Shown in pieces: positions 35,170 to 42,707 of a stretch of DNA of 58,374 nt (positions are counted from its first letter, which is position 1; the number at the start of each line of letters is the position of its first letter). The translations under genes were made by a program, and so were the position numbers. The notes beneath the pieces were generated by a model. It had not been told where the DNA came from. It was given only the letters and a program-made list of their open reading frames with translations, and ran no database searches. The stretch spans positions 1 to 58,374 of the forward strand of contig NZ_JH376798.1 in NCBI RefSeq assembly GCF_000234095.1. The letters are read 5' to 3'. The DNA is from Centipeda infelix ATCC 43532 (lineage in GTDB: Bacteria; Bacillota; Negativicutes; Selenomonadales; Selenomonadaceae).

Positions 35170-36270
35170 TCACGGGGTCGCGGGCGTCTCCGCATTCACC
35201 GCACTGCGGCGGATCATGTCACCAACACGCAGATCGTAAGTCAGAGCCTTCTTGTGCAGGGTCTCGGCACGGGCGAAGTCCTCGGGCATCCCACTGTCAA
35301 GCCCCTTGACAAAGCTCTCGTAGGACGCGATGGATGCCTCCGTCGCCGCTTTACGCTGAGCGGCGAGATAGTCTGCGCCGCGCGGGACCTCGACCTCGTC
35401 CAGCTCACGCTGATATTTTTTCAGCGCGGGGATCATATTCTCCTGCAAGAGACGGATGAGTGCCTTGCGGTGCTCTATCGTATACGTACTCCATGCCGTC
35501 TCCGTCAAGCTGCGGAACTCATGCTGTGACGAACGAAAAACACCATTATAACGATCCACAATCGGACGCGTCGCCTTGATATACCGCGAGATATCGGTAC
35601 CCGTCGCTGTCTGCACCGCCTCGAGATAGGCGCGGTAGTTCGCCACGCGCACGATCTGCCACCCGGTCTCCCGCTGCTCCATGCGCAGCTGCAGGGGGAA
35701 CTCAAGCCCCGTTCCGCCGTCGCGCACCGTCACGGTGGCCACCGCCGCACTCCCGTCACGCACGATCTCGCCCATCTCAACAAGCTCTGTGTCACGCAGA
35801 TGACTGCACTCCATCAGATACTCAAAGTCGATGCCGAGCTGCCGTCCCTTGAGTTCGTCCGTCCCCTCCGGCTCCACCCACTCCCCTGTGCGCACAGCAT
35901 CTGTGATCGTCCGTGCAATCCCGGACGCGACACTGTCCTTGACCTTTTCGTAGAATTTCCCCGAGGCATTGCGCTCCGCCTCCTTGAGGCTCGTGTCGCG
36001 CGCAAAGAGGACATAGGTGAGGTCGTCATAGCCCGCATCGGCGACTGCCGTGACATTCACGCGCCGCAGGAAGAGATCCGTATCGTGCGCTGCAACAGCC
36101 TTCGCCGCTTGCTCCAAAGCGTACGCGGGACGTTGGATATAGTAGGCGAGATACCACGCAAGCACCAGAATCGTCACAACGATCAGCCCCGCCGCAAGCT
36201 GAAACTTTCGCGCATGTGCCTTGCGCCGCCGTGCCAACCGCACGCGCCACGCAAACTCATCCATCGGCAT
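35170..36270 (-). CDS. Membrane-anchored protein of unknown function (DUF2939-like)
   Basis: 366 residues from the ATG at 36268-36270 (MPMDEFAWRVRLARRRKAH), preceded by AAGGAGGTGCGGCG; the longer open frame runs into the att site and is not coding. One membrane helix at about 25-45 (LIVVTILVLAWYLAYYI) is followed by a domain starting RPAYALEQAAKAVAAHDTDL, which resembles the start of DUF2939 domains. The rest is mixed helix/strand and unrecognised. Its promoter was the target of the integrated element (see att entries), which changes the -35 region of this gene. Confidence 0.7.
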   Translation of the reverse strand: MPMDEFAWRVRLARRRKAHARKFQLAAGLIVVTILVLAWYLAYYIQRPAYALEQAAKAVAAHDTDLFLRRVNVTAVADAGYDDLTYVLFARDTSLKEAERNASGKFYEKVKDSVASGIARTITDAVRTGEWVEPEGTDELKGRQLGIDFEYLMECSHLRDTELVEMGEIVRDGSAAVATVTVRDGGTGLEFPLQLRMEQRETGWQIVRVANYRAYLEAVQTATGTDISRYIKATRPIVDRYNGVFRSSQHEFRSLTETAWSTYTIEHRKALIRLLQENMIPALKKYQRELDEVEVPRGADYLAAQRKAATEASIASYESFVKGLDSGMPEDFARAETLHKKALTYDLRVGDMIRRSAVNAETPATP

Positions 36271-36295
36271 CGCCGCACCTCCTTCATGAAAATCA

Positions 36296-36314
36296 CTGTC
36301 ATTATAGCATTGAA
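36296..36314. repeat. attL: attL (19-bp direct repeat)
   Basis: CTGTCATTATAGCATTGAA, identical to 42708-42726. On the minus strand it contains TATAAT (36301-36306). The element-side sequence supplies TTGCGC (36324-36329) at 17-bp spacing as a substitute -35 for the 35170-36270 gene. Confidence 0.88.
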
Positions 36315-36402
36315 TATCCGGTTGCGCAAAGGCGTGATATGTTAAATCGCATGATGTATCCACCGAAGCAATAGTGTCAAGGCTTCACAGGAATAACATC
36401 AA

Positions 36403-37716
36403 TCATTTTACGCAAAGACGAAATACATCAGCCGCACTCTTTCCTCTCAGCAGGTCAAGATAGTAGTTCTCGAATCCCCGTAGTGCCCCCTGTACGTCAG
36501 GCGGTTGTTCGTTGAGAGACTTACCGTCATATGTCAGTGTGTGGATTGCTTTCTTTTTTGCCTTCTTGAGCCACTCCTTATACCGCTCCGACACCTCCCG
36601 ATTCTGCGCAAAGTACAGTCCCCATCCATGCGCCTGTCGACCTTCACCCGCTCCAATCATCTCAAGCAGGAATTCACGGAAGTCATACGGCGAGCCGTGC
36701 CATGCACTCTGCTCGAACGTCTCTTTTTGATTGACAATACCAAGCATCTCCTGTATCATAGAAAATGAAAGAGGACGAACGACCGAAGGCGTTAGGCTGT
36801 CGGCAGCATCAGCTGTCCGGCTGGGGTGACCTGTAAGCATGGACGCGGCGTTACCTCTTTTTTCTGTTTCCAGATTCATGAGGTCTTTGCTTGTGCCACT
36901 CTTTGTAATCCAGCTATCAATCCCCTTCTCATTGTCAAAGAACGCCGTTTTGAGGAAGATTCTCCCCGTAGGAAGAAGTTCATAAGCCACGCCCGCCGCT
37001 CCGCGTGGCGTTTTTATTTTGCACAGAATCGTTTTGCCGCCGTAATCTCCCTTGCTTGTCATATCCAAGTGAACACGCTGGAAGTTCTCCATATTCTCTT
37101 GAATATCTGTGTAATCTGCATCCGTCATTTCAGGATGACGATTATGCGTATGAATCATATCATCTTGAGCAACATCAACGACCGCACCACTAGGGGATGT
37201 CATTCGCAGGAATTTCTTGTTTCGACTGCTGCTGTCAGCGTCCGGCACACGCATCCGTCGACTAAATTCTTCCAGGTTTACAGCATCACTGCGCCGCATC
37301 GCCGCCTGATGAAGTACATCACCCGAACGCATATCCTTCCCGCCATAGCGCAAATCAAACCGCTTCTTGAAGTAATCTATCGCGGTATAGTTCTCGTTGC
37401 CCTTCTGCGTGCGCATGGCTTTGGCAAAGATATCCGCGTGATGAGCGAAGAGGAGCGCATTCATACGCGCGACCTTCGTCTGCTTATCATCCTTCTGTTT
37501 GACACCGACATTTTCCAGCAGCTCTACGATCTGACAATAGACAGAGTACGACTCAGGCGATAGCCCCGCAGAACCCTTGACCTCAAACGAATCGACCTTC
37601 ATCATGCGGTCTTTGATGTTCTCAAGCGTCTTGATGTACCCGTTCAGTTCATCCAGTTCGCCGCGTGCGCCGTCCATCGCCTCCGCTGCTTCCCGCGTTG
37701 TTGGAACGACCTCCAT
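36403..37716 (-). CDS. Phage polyvalent-protein fragment with ADP-ribosyltransferase-like domain
   Basis: 437 residues; GGAGGTGAGGGG precedes the ATG at 37716. The C-terminal part has WHGSPYDFREFLLEMIGAGEG and HGWGLYFAQNREVSERYKEW, the signature of the ART domain found in large phage polyvalent proteins (HGS..F..IGTGEG..GWGLYF). Before it, a strand-rich segment (KTILCKIKTPRGAAGVAYEL, PTGRIFLKTAFFDN) resembles barnase/EndoU-like nuclease regions of the same proteins; this is tentative. The ART part is only about 95 residues and the gene stops 90 bp from attL, so it may be a C-terminally clipped remnant. Such proteins are injected with phage DNA or act on host targets. Confidence 0.65.
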   Translation of the reverse strand: MEVVPTTREAAEAMDGARGELDELNGYIKTLENIKDRMMKVDSFEVKGSAGLSPESYSVYCQIVELLENVGVKQKDDKQTKVARMNALLFAHHADIFAKAMRTQKGNENYTAIDYFKKRFDLRYGGKDMRSGDVLHQAAMRRSDAVNLEEFSRRMRVPDADSSSRNKKFLRMTSPSGAVVDVAQDDMIHTHNRHPEMTDADYTDIQENMENFQRVHLDMTSKGDYGGKTILCKIKTPRGAAGVAYELLPTGRIFLKTAFFDNEKGIDSWITKSGTSKDLMNLETEKRGNAASMLTGHPSRTADAADSLTPSVVRPLSFSMIQEMLGIVNQKETFEQSAWHGSPYDFREFLLEMIGAGEGRQAHGWGLYFAQNREVSERYKEWLKKAKKKAIHTLTYDGKSLNEQPPDVQGALRGFENYYLDLLRGKSAADVFRLCVK

Positions 37717-37787
37717 CCCCTCACCTCCCTCGCAGTGGTTGTCCTCCTTTCCGCCGTGGTATAATCAGTACAGAAAGGAGCATTTAC

Positions 37788-38132
37788 ATGAACACACAGA
37801 CCAAAGAGAAACTCGTCTCGCTTGTCGCATCTGGAACAGATACCTACGAGCAAATCCTCCGTGCCATCCCCGAACTCACAGAAAATGCACTTTACTACGT
37901 CACACACAGCCATCTGGACGAAGAACGCCTTTTATCGCAAATAACACCGACAAGATATTCCCCCGAAGAAGAACATCACTTCCTCCCCGATGATCGGTTT
38001 GAACTCGACGATGCAGGAAAGGACATCCTGTACCATTACCAAGAACGACAGAAGAATCAACGCCTCGCATGGATTGCCGCGATCAGTGGAATCATCGCCA
38101 CCATTACTAGCGTAGCAGCCCTCTTACGTTGA
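37788..38132 (+). CDS. Small protein with putative helix-turn-helix and C-terminal membrane helix
   Basis: 114 residues from the ATG at 37788, with AAAGGAG and a TATAAT (37759-37764) upstream. Residues 1-60 (KLVSLVASGTDTYEQILRAI, LTENALYYVTHSHL) look like a small winged-helix; the end (WIAAISGIIATITSVAALL) is a membrane helix. Family not recognised. Its 3' end overlaps by 26 bp the 3' end of the 43-residue gene on the other strand. Confidence 0.65.
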   Translation: MNTQTKEKLVSLVASGTDTYEQILRAIPELTENALYYVTHSHLDEERLLSQITPTRYSPEEEHHFLPDDRFELDDAGKDILYHYQERQKNQRLAWIAAISGIIATITSVAALLR

Positions 38133-38238
38133 GAGCCGTACACACAACAGCGATTGATATGAATAAGATATTGAGCAGGAGCATCGTCCCCTCGTGTTCA
38201 AGCACCCAATTATCAAGCCATTCAATCAGACGTTTCAT
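38107..38238 (-). CDS. 43-residue single-helix membrane protein
   Basis: ATG at 38236-38238 preceded by AAAGGAGGTGAGGGG, the same leader as the 36403-37716 gene, so translation is likely. Short polar/acidic start (MKRLIEWLDNWVLEHEG), then one membrane helix (TMLLLNILFISIAVVCTAL) and a basic tail. Could be a small phage lysis or superinfection protein; function unknown. It is tail-to-tail with the 37788-38132 gene. Confidence 0.5.
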   Translation of the reverse strand: MKRLIEWLDNWVLEHEGTMLLLNILFISIAVVCTALNVRGLLR

Positions 38239-38285
38239 CCCCTCACCTCCTTTGCCTCGTTGAGATGTGTTTTTTGCTCGCTTTA

Positions 38286-38298
38286 TCACTTTAAGTGA
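38286..38298. promoter_or_regulatory. Possible repressor operator TCACTTTAAGTGA
   Basis: Perfect 6+1+6 palindrome. Its centre ACTTTAAGT matches ACTTAAAGT at 38563-38571 between the divergent XRE genes, suggesting a shared operator. Confidence 0.4.
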
Positions 38299-38299
38299 A

Positions 38300-38500
38300 C
38301 TAATCAGGCAAAAAAATCTCGTGAACGGATTTCCCGTACAGCTTAGAAAGTGCGATCTTCACTTCATCACGCGGCATCCGTGCACCAGATTCATACGACG
38401 AAAGTGCGGACTTACTGATATGAACGGCTTTTGCCACCTCTGCCTGTGTCCGCTTCCCGCGCAAATGGATAAGCCGTTGAGCAATCAATGCTCTATTCAC
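38300..38500 (-). CDS. XRE-family small regulator (Cro-like)
   Basis: 66 residues, essentially one helix-turn-helix domain (RTQAEVAKAVHISKSALSSY, ESGARMPRDEVKIALSKLYG). Too small to carry a dimerisation or cleavage domain, like phage Cro/antirepressors. Divergent from the CI-like gene at 38632; the pair shares a 130-bp control region with two face-to-face promoters, the layout of a lysogeny switch. Confidence 0.85.
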   Translation of the reverse strand: MNRALIAQRLIHLRGKRTQAEVAKAVHISKSALSSYESGARMPRDEVKIALSKLYGKSVHEIFLPD

Positions 38501-38532
38501 CGAAATCCCCCCTTTCTCAGATATTCACCGTG

Positions 38533-38610
38533 AGTGTACCACGATTCCAAAACAATGTCAACACTTAAAGTAAACTTTTTATTGCGAAAATCCACTTTTC
38601 GTGGTATCTT
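38533..38610. promoter_or_regulatory. Divergent promoters and operator of the XRE pair
   Basis: Minus promoter: TTGACA (38556-38561), 17 bp, TACACT (38533-38538) for the 66-residue regulator. Plus promoter: TTGCGA (38582-38587), 17 bp, TATCTT (38605-38610) for the 127-residue regulator. Between them are palindromes ACTTAAAGT (38563-38571) and CCACTTTTCGTGG (38592-38604), plausible repressor sites covering both promoters. Confidence 0.65.
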
Positions 38611-38631
38611 AATTACATCGGAGGTGGTAGT

Positions 38632-39015
38632 GTGGCTTTCTCAGATACACTCAAAAAGCTACGTTTGTCAAAGGGGCTCACACAAGAAGAATTGGCAAAC
38701 GGAACTGGATTGGCAAAAAGCTCCATAAGCATGTATGAAAGCGGTCGTCGCAAGCCTAGTTTTGAGGTGTTGGAGGCTTTTGCAGATTTTTTCAATGTGG
38801 ATATGAACACTTTATGGGAAACACCTGCCGCAGAAAAACCATCCTCCCCCTCCAAACGTGACATGAACGATCTCGCGAAATTCCTCAACAAAACAGAGGT
38901 GTTATTTGACGGCGATATATACCGCCTTGACGAGGAAGACCAGCAGAAATTACGCAGTGCCCTAGAGTTCGTTTTTTGGGATGCGAAAAGGCAGAACAAA
39001 CGGAAGAAGGACTGA
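38632..39015 (+). CDS. XRE-family CI-like repressor
   Basis: 127 residues from a GTG at 38632 behind GGAGGTGGTA. N-terminal helix-turn-helix (LRLSKGLTQEELANGTGLAK; SSISMYESGRRKPSFEVLEA) and a short C-terminal part ending in a basic tail (WDAKRQNKRKKD). No LexA-type protease domain; induction is more likely through the ImmA/IrrE metallopeptidase encoded 6 bp downstream, as in ICEBs1. Confidence 0.88.
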   Translation: MAFSDTLKKLRLSKGLTQEELANGTGLAKSSISMYESGRRKPSFEVLEAFADFFNVDMNTLWETPAAEKPSSPSKRDMNDLAKFLNKTEVLFDGDIYRLDEEDQQKLRSALEFVFWDAKRQNKRKKD

Positions 39016-39021
39016 TGTGCT

Positions 39022-39732
39022 ATGCTCAACATCAAAGTCCGCGTCAAGAATCTCGTCAACAAATACCGCACCTGCGACCCGTTTCAGCTCGCGGGCGATC
39101 TCGGCATAACAATCGTACACCTTCCCCTGCCCGATGATATGCGTGGTTTTCTCGTCCACGTCCTGCGGCGCAAATACATCGTTCTGAATGAAGATCTCTG
39201 CTATGCAGGGCAAAAGGTGACGGTCTGCCACGAACTCGGACACGCACGTCTGCACGCAGGATACGGTTACTATCTTCACCCCGACCGCGCCTATTACGTT
39301 CGCAGTCGTCTTGAGGCAGAGGCGAATGAATACGCTGCGCATCTGCTCGCCTACTCCACCGAGATTGACAGCGACGAGGTAACACGTATCATCAATCAAC
39401 GCCACCCCGACCCGCGCGAAGTCCATTTTTTACTTGGAAGATTTATTGATACACAAGGAGTGGACACCATGAAACAGCCTGTATGGATTGTTGAGGATGT
39501 GAAGGCACGAGAGGACTATACCCTGCTTATCACCTTCACGGGCGGCACGCAGCGCATTTATGACGCGCATCCCCTGCTTGAGAAGCCAATCTTCGCCCCG
39601 CTCAAAAGCCTGCCTTTCTTCCTGCGAGCAAAGGCAGCATACGGCACAGTCATTTGGAACGATGACGTAGATATCGCGCCAGAGCATCTTTATGAATGTA
39701 GCACGCCCATTGAGGTGGAGAAGATTGCCTGA
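39022..39732 (+). CDS. ImmA/IrrE metallopeptidase fused to DUF2442
   Basis: 236 residues. Residues 1-145 form an ImmA/IrrE peptidase with zinc motif VCHELGHARLH and downstream EAEANEYAAHLLA. From about residue 150 comes a DUF2442 domain (TLLITFTGGTQRIYDAHPLL, PEHLYECS), a small fold often found alone next to toxin-antitoxin genes. ImmA cleaves the partner XRE repressor to induce element genes. An internal AAGGAG-8 nt-ATG at 39470 could also make DUF2442 separately. I do not recall this fusion as standard. Confidence 0.82.
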   Translation: MLNIKVRVKNLVNKYRTCDPFQLAGDLGITIVHLPLPDDMRGFLVHVLRRKYIVLNEDLCYAGQKVTVCHELGHARLHAGYGYYLHPDRAYYVRSRLEAEANEYAAHLLAYSTEIDSDEVTRIINQRHPDPREVHFLLGRFIDTQGVDTMKQPVWIVEDVKAREDYTLLITFTGGTQRIYDAHPLLEKPIFAPLKSLPFFLRAKAAYGTVIWNDDVDIAPEHLYECSTPIEVEKIA

Positions 39733-39791
39733 TTCGCGCTGCAAAAATGGCATAAAAAAAGACCGCACCTAGGGCGGCAGTAACGCATCAC

Positions 39792-39821
39792 TTGCATCTC
39801 ATCGGGGACTTGTGTTATAAT
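39792..39821 (+). promoter_or_regulatory. Promoter of the candidate antitoxin RNA
   Basis: TTGCAT (39792-39797), 18 bp, TATAAT (39816-39821); predicted start near 39828, followed within 65 nt by a terminator and no open frame. Confidence 0.6.
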
Positions 39822-39827
39822 GTGCTT

Positions 39828-39890
39828 GGCAAACGATAGTGACATTACGACACACGAAAAGCCCCCAAGGTGCGAACTTGGGGGCTTTTC
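39828..39890 (+). ncRNA. Candidate antisense RNA antitoxin (par/RNA II-like)
   Basis: About 63 nt from the predicted start to the end of the GCCCCCAAG..CTTGGGGGC TTTT hairpin. Its 5' part, 39831-39855, repeats the plus-strand sequence at 40001-40026 (AAACGATAGT exact, then ACAT and GACACAC), so the RNA is complementary to the toxin mRNA around its start codon. It also overlaps the toxin mRNA through the shared terminator. No protein coded. Predicted from sequence only. Confidence 0.6.
39857..39890. terminator. Bidirectional terminator shared by toxin mRNA and antisense RNA
   Basis: AAAAGCCCCCAAG (39857-39869), loop, CTTGGGGGCTTTT (39877-39889): a 9-bp GC stem with U4 on either strand. Confidence 0.85.
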
Positions 39891-39940
39891 TGTTCCCATA
39901 TTGCAGGCAGGGACTAGCGCCTAGGCTTGTTGCCTTTTTC

Positions 39941-40015
39941 TCATCCGTCAAGCCATTTGCAGAGATAGTGGCAGACTATCCCCGCCAAGACGGAGAGCAA
40001 AAACGATAGTAACAT
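39941..40015 (-). CDS. 24-residue hydrophobic peptide, candidate type I toxin
   Basis: ATG at 40013-40015, TGA at 39941-39943. The peptide starts MLLSFLLSVLAGIVC, one membrane helix, and ends in a charged/aromatic CKWLDG tail, like short Firmicute membrane toxins. AAGGAGG lies 9 nt before the ATG and a promoter TTGGTT-18-TATACT (40064-40093) precedes it. Transcription would end at the shared terminator 39857-39890. The convergent RNA at 39828-39890 can pair with the start region. Too small for automatic gene calls. Type I toxin identity is inferred from architecture. Confidence 0.62.
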   Translation of the reverse strand: MLLSFLLSVLAGIVCHYLCKWLDG

Positions 40016-40063
40016 CCTTGACACACCTCCTTCCCGTGCCGGTATGGAGGAGGCAACGCATAC

Positions 40064-40093
40064 AGTATAGCACAGTTCAGAGCATCTAACCAA
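40064..40093 (-). promoter_or_regulatory. Promoter of the candidate toxin gene
   Basis: Minus strand TTGGTT (40088-40093), 18 bp, TATACT (40064-40069), giving a leader of about 40 nt to the toxin ATG. Confidence 0.5.
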
Positions 40094-40099
40094 CTAGGA

Positions 40100-40154
40100 A
40101 AAATCGGCTCTTTTTTCCCAGTTGAACATCCAAGTAGGAAAAAGAGCCGATTTC
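40100..40154. terminator. Hairpin upstream of the toxin promoter
   Basis: AAATCGGCTCTTTTT.CC (40101-40118) pairs with GGAAAAAGAGCCGATTT (40137-40153). T-rich arms make it terminator-like in both directions; it insulates the toxin locus from the DUF3644 gene. Confidence 0.55.
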
Positions 40155-40224
40155 TTCCCACATAAAAACCGCCCTCCCTGCGCCAACAGAGAGAGCGGTG
40201 AACCAACATCAAAGGAGCGACACC

Positions 40225-41268
40225 GTGAACAACGCCCAAATATCCTTATCGGAAAAACTACTTGAGAAAAGCCAAGAGGCTTTTATTGTTGCGGTCGAAC
40301 TCTACAACAAACCCACCATTCGTTACCGGGTCGAAGGATTCAGCTTCTTTATCTGCAATGCATGGGAACTATTGCTCAAAGCCCATATCATGCAAACCTA
40401 CGGCGAAGCTGCCATTTATTACAAAGGCGATAAACAACGGACAAAGTCATTGAACGCCTGCATAAAGGAAGTGTTCACAAACGACAAAGATCCTCTACGA
40501 ATCAATCTTGAAAAAATTATCGACCTGCGCAATACAAGCACACATTTCATCACAGAGGAATATGAGCAAATATATGTACCGCTGTTTCAATCCTGCGTCA
40601 TCAACTATATGAACAAACTGCTGCAATTTTTCCATATCGACATCACCGACAAACTGGGCAGCAACTTCCTCACGCTTTCTGTAAGAATGGAAGAAGTAAC
40701 AGAGGATTCAATACGTGCCAGATACCCAGACAGCTTAGCTGAGCACATCCTGACCATCATGTCATCAATCGGCAGAACAATCAACACAGTGGATCATACC
40801 AACTTTGCCATTCCAGTCAAACATGATTTCTATATAACGAAAAAGCAAGGTCAAGCCGCTGCCAGTTTCTCTATCACAAAGGACGCTGAACACGCTGCCT
40901 TCATTTTGAAAGAACGTCATGATATGCAGAAATCATGCCCTTATCGTATGCGAGAATGCTTGGGGCGCATACAAGCCCTCATAGAGAGAGATAAAATCCC
41001 CTTTGTAAATCCATCTACGCCGGACGAAAGCAAACGACATACATTCAACGCATATGTCTTCAACCTTTTTGTCAGGTTCTATGATCTGAAAAGCGACCCC
41101 TGCTACTGCTATGTCTATGACCGAAACACAAATCCAACCTATTCATATAGCGACAAAGCAATCAACCTGATTGTGGAGCAAATCAAAAAAGGCCCTGAAC
41201 ATATCGTCCAGAGTCTTAAAACCAAAGTAGGGAAGCCAACCCCAGGGGCAAAGGATTCTAAGCCTTAG
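40225..41268 (+). CDS. DUF3644 family protein with HEPN-like RX4H motif
   Basis: 347 residues from a GTG at 40225, chosen because AAAGGAG lies 7 nt upstream; an earlier in-frame GTG lacks a site. N-terminal region matches DUF3644 (LLEKSQEAFIVAVELYNKPT, then WELLLKAHIMQTYGEAAIYY). Residues DLRNTSTHF near 110 give R-X4-H, the catalytic pattern of HEPN ribonucleases. The rest is unrecognised. It sits directly before the integrase, a usual cargo position, so a phage-defence or abortive RNase role is plausible but unproven. A+T-rich compared with chromosomal neighbours. Confidence 0.75.
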   Translation: MNNAQISLSEKLLEKSQEAFIVAVELYNKPTIRYRVEGFSFFICNAWELLLKAHIMQTYGEAAIYYKGDKQRTKSLNACIKEVFTNDKDPLRINLEKIIDLRNTSTHFITEEYEQIYVPLFQSCVINYMNKLLQFFHIDITDKLGSNFLTLSVRMEEVTEDSIRARYPDSLAEHILTIMSSIGRTINTVDHTNFAIPVKHDFYITKKQGQAAASFSITKDAEHAAFILKERHDMQKSCPYRMRECLGRIQALIERDKIPFVNPSTPDESKRHTFNAYVFNLFVRFYDLKSDPCYCYVYDRNTNPTYSYSDKAINLIVEQIKKGPEHIVQSLKTKVGKPTPGAKDSKP

Positions 41269-41470
41269 GCCTACTCCCATTCGGGAACCCAGCCTTATCC
41301 ATCACAAGTCAGCTTCTACATATTGATTATCGCACAAAGTGCAAAAAAAATCAAATTAAAAACCGCCCGATGCTACGAACACCGAGCGGCAGACATGACG
41401 CGAATCATGCCCAAAGCACCTAAATTCTACCATGATTCGCCTCCTTTGTAAACACAAGGAGGTTTTATTT

Positions 41471-42631
41471 ATGTCCAAGATACGCATACGCAAGCGCGGA
41501 AACACCTATTCCTATAGCTTCGACATCTCGAAGAATCCGCGCCGCATGAAAGAAAAAGGAGGTTTTGCCACCGAGGATGAAGCATTTGACGCAGGGGTGA
41601 AAGCCTATGCCGACTGGAAGAGTGGGAATATCGGCATTACGTCCGAGAAAGTGACACTACAGGACTACCTTGCTTCGTGGCTCGAGAATGTCGTGCGTCC
41701 AAACGTGAAGCGAATGACGAATATCAGCTATTGCGATACAGTCAACTCACGCATCCTCCCATATCTGGGTAATCTGTATGTGCAGGAACTTCGCCCCCGC
41801 GATATCGACCTATTGGTTCAGACACTTGCAAGAAAGGGACTGTCCCACGGGACGATACAGCAGACAAAGGCGGTTCTTTCTATCGCCCTGAAGTACGCTG
41901 TCTATCCCGCCGAACTCATCACGGCAAACCCAGCCGCAGGTATATCCATCCCCCGCAGCGCACCGCGCAAAGTCATAAAGCGCACAATCATCACCCCGGA
42001 ACAGTTCGCCGCCATCCCCGCAGAGGAAAAATACTACCACACATACAAAATCCTATATCACACGGGGCTGCGTCTCAGCGAAGCACTCGGGCTCACATGG
42101 GACGATGTTGACCTCACAACAGGAGAAATCACCATCGTACGCCAGCGGCAGCGGACAGGATACTTCGAGACGCCGAAAACGCCCACAAGCGCCCGTTCTT
42201 TCTATGCGGACACCGCGTTACTTTCCTACTTCCGCACGCTCAAAGCGGCACAAGCGAAGCAAGAGATGCTCCTAGGGGAGGCGTATCAAATCGTCTATGA
42301 ATCGACAGAGGATCACAGGCTTGTAATTCTTCCAAAGAAGATGCCACCGCCCGCCGACCATATCCGCCGCCCGCTCCTCTGCATCCTGCCAAGCGGACTC
42401 CCGCACAAGCACGCGCGCATAGAAACGCTGCTGCGGAATCTCCACCTCAACCCGCACAGCTTCCGCCATACGCACGCGACAAAACTCATCGAAGCAGGTG
42501 CAAAACCCGTCGATGTAGCCGCCCGCCTCGGCCATGCGGACGCGACGATCACGCAGAATCTCTATACGCATGACACGGACGAGATGAAAAAGGAAACGGC
42601 TCGCATATTCGGTGAGGTTGTAGGCAAGTAA
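41471..42631 (+). CDS. int: Tyrosine-type site-specific integrase
   Basis: 386 residues from the ATG at 41471, after AAGGAGGTTTT. N-terminal AP2-like arm-binding part (IRKRGNTYSYSFDI, GFATEDEAFDAGVKAY), SAM-like core-binding domain (about 60-160), then the catalytic domain with R in YHTGLRLSEALGL, HSFRHTHATKLIE, LGHADATITQNLYTH giving the R-H-R-H-Y set. It reads toward attR and ends 77 bp from it. Carries out integration/excision at the 19-bp repeats. Confidence 0.95.
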   Translation: MSKIRIRKRGNTYSYSFDISKNPRRMKEKGGFATEDEAFDAGVKAYADWKSGNIGITSEKVTLQDYLASWLENVVRPNVKRMTNISYCDTVNSRILPYLGNLYVQELRPRDIDLLVQTLARKGLSHGTIQQTKAVLSIALKYAVYPAELITANPAAGISIPRSAPRKVIKRTIITPEQFAAIPAEEKYYHTYKILYHTGLRLSEALGLTWDDVDLTTGEITIVRQRQRTGYFETPKTPTSARSFYADTALLSYFRTLKAAQAKQEMLLGEAYQIVYESTEDHRLVILPKKMPPPADHIRRPLLCILPSGLPHKHARIETLLRNLHLNPHSFRHTHATKLIEAGAKPVDVAARLGHADATITQNLYTHDTDEMKKETARIFGEVVGK

Positions 42632-42707
42632 TTTTGTAGACAAGTTGTAGACAAATCCACCGAAAAAATCCTGCACCCTATATAGGAAAGGGAGGGGATT
42701 GAAAAGG

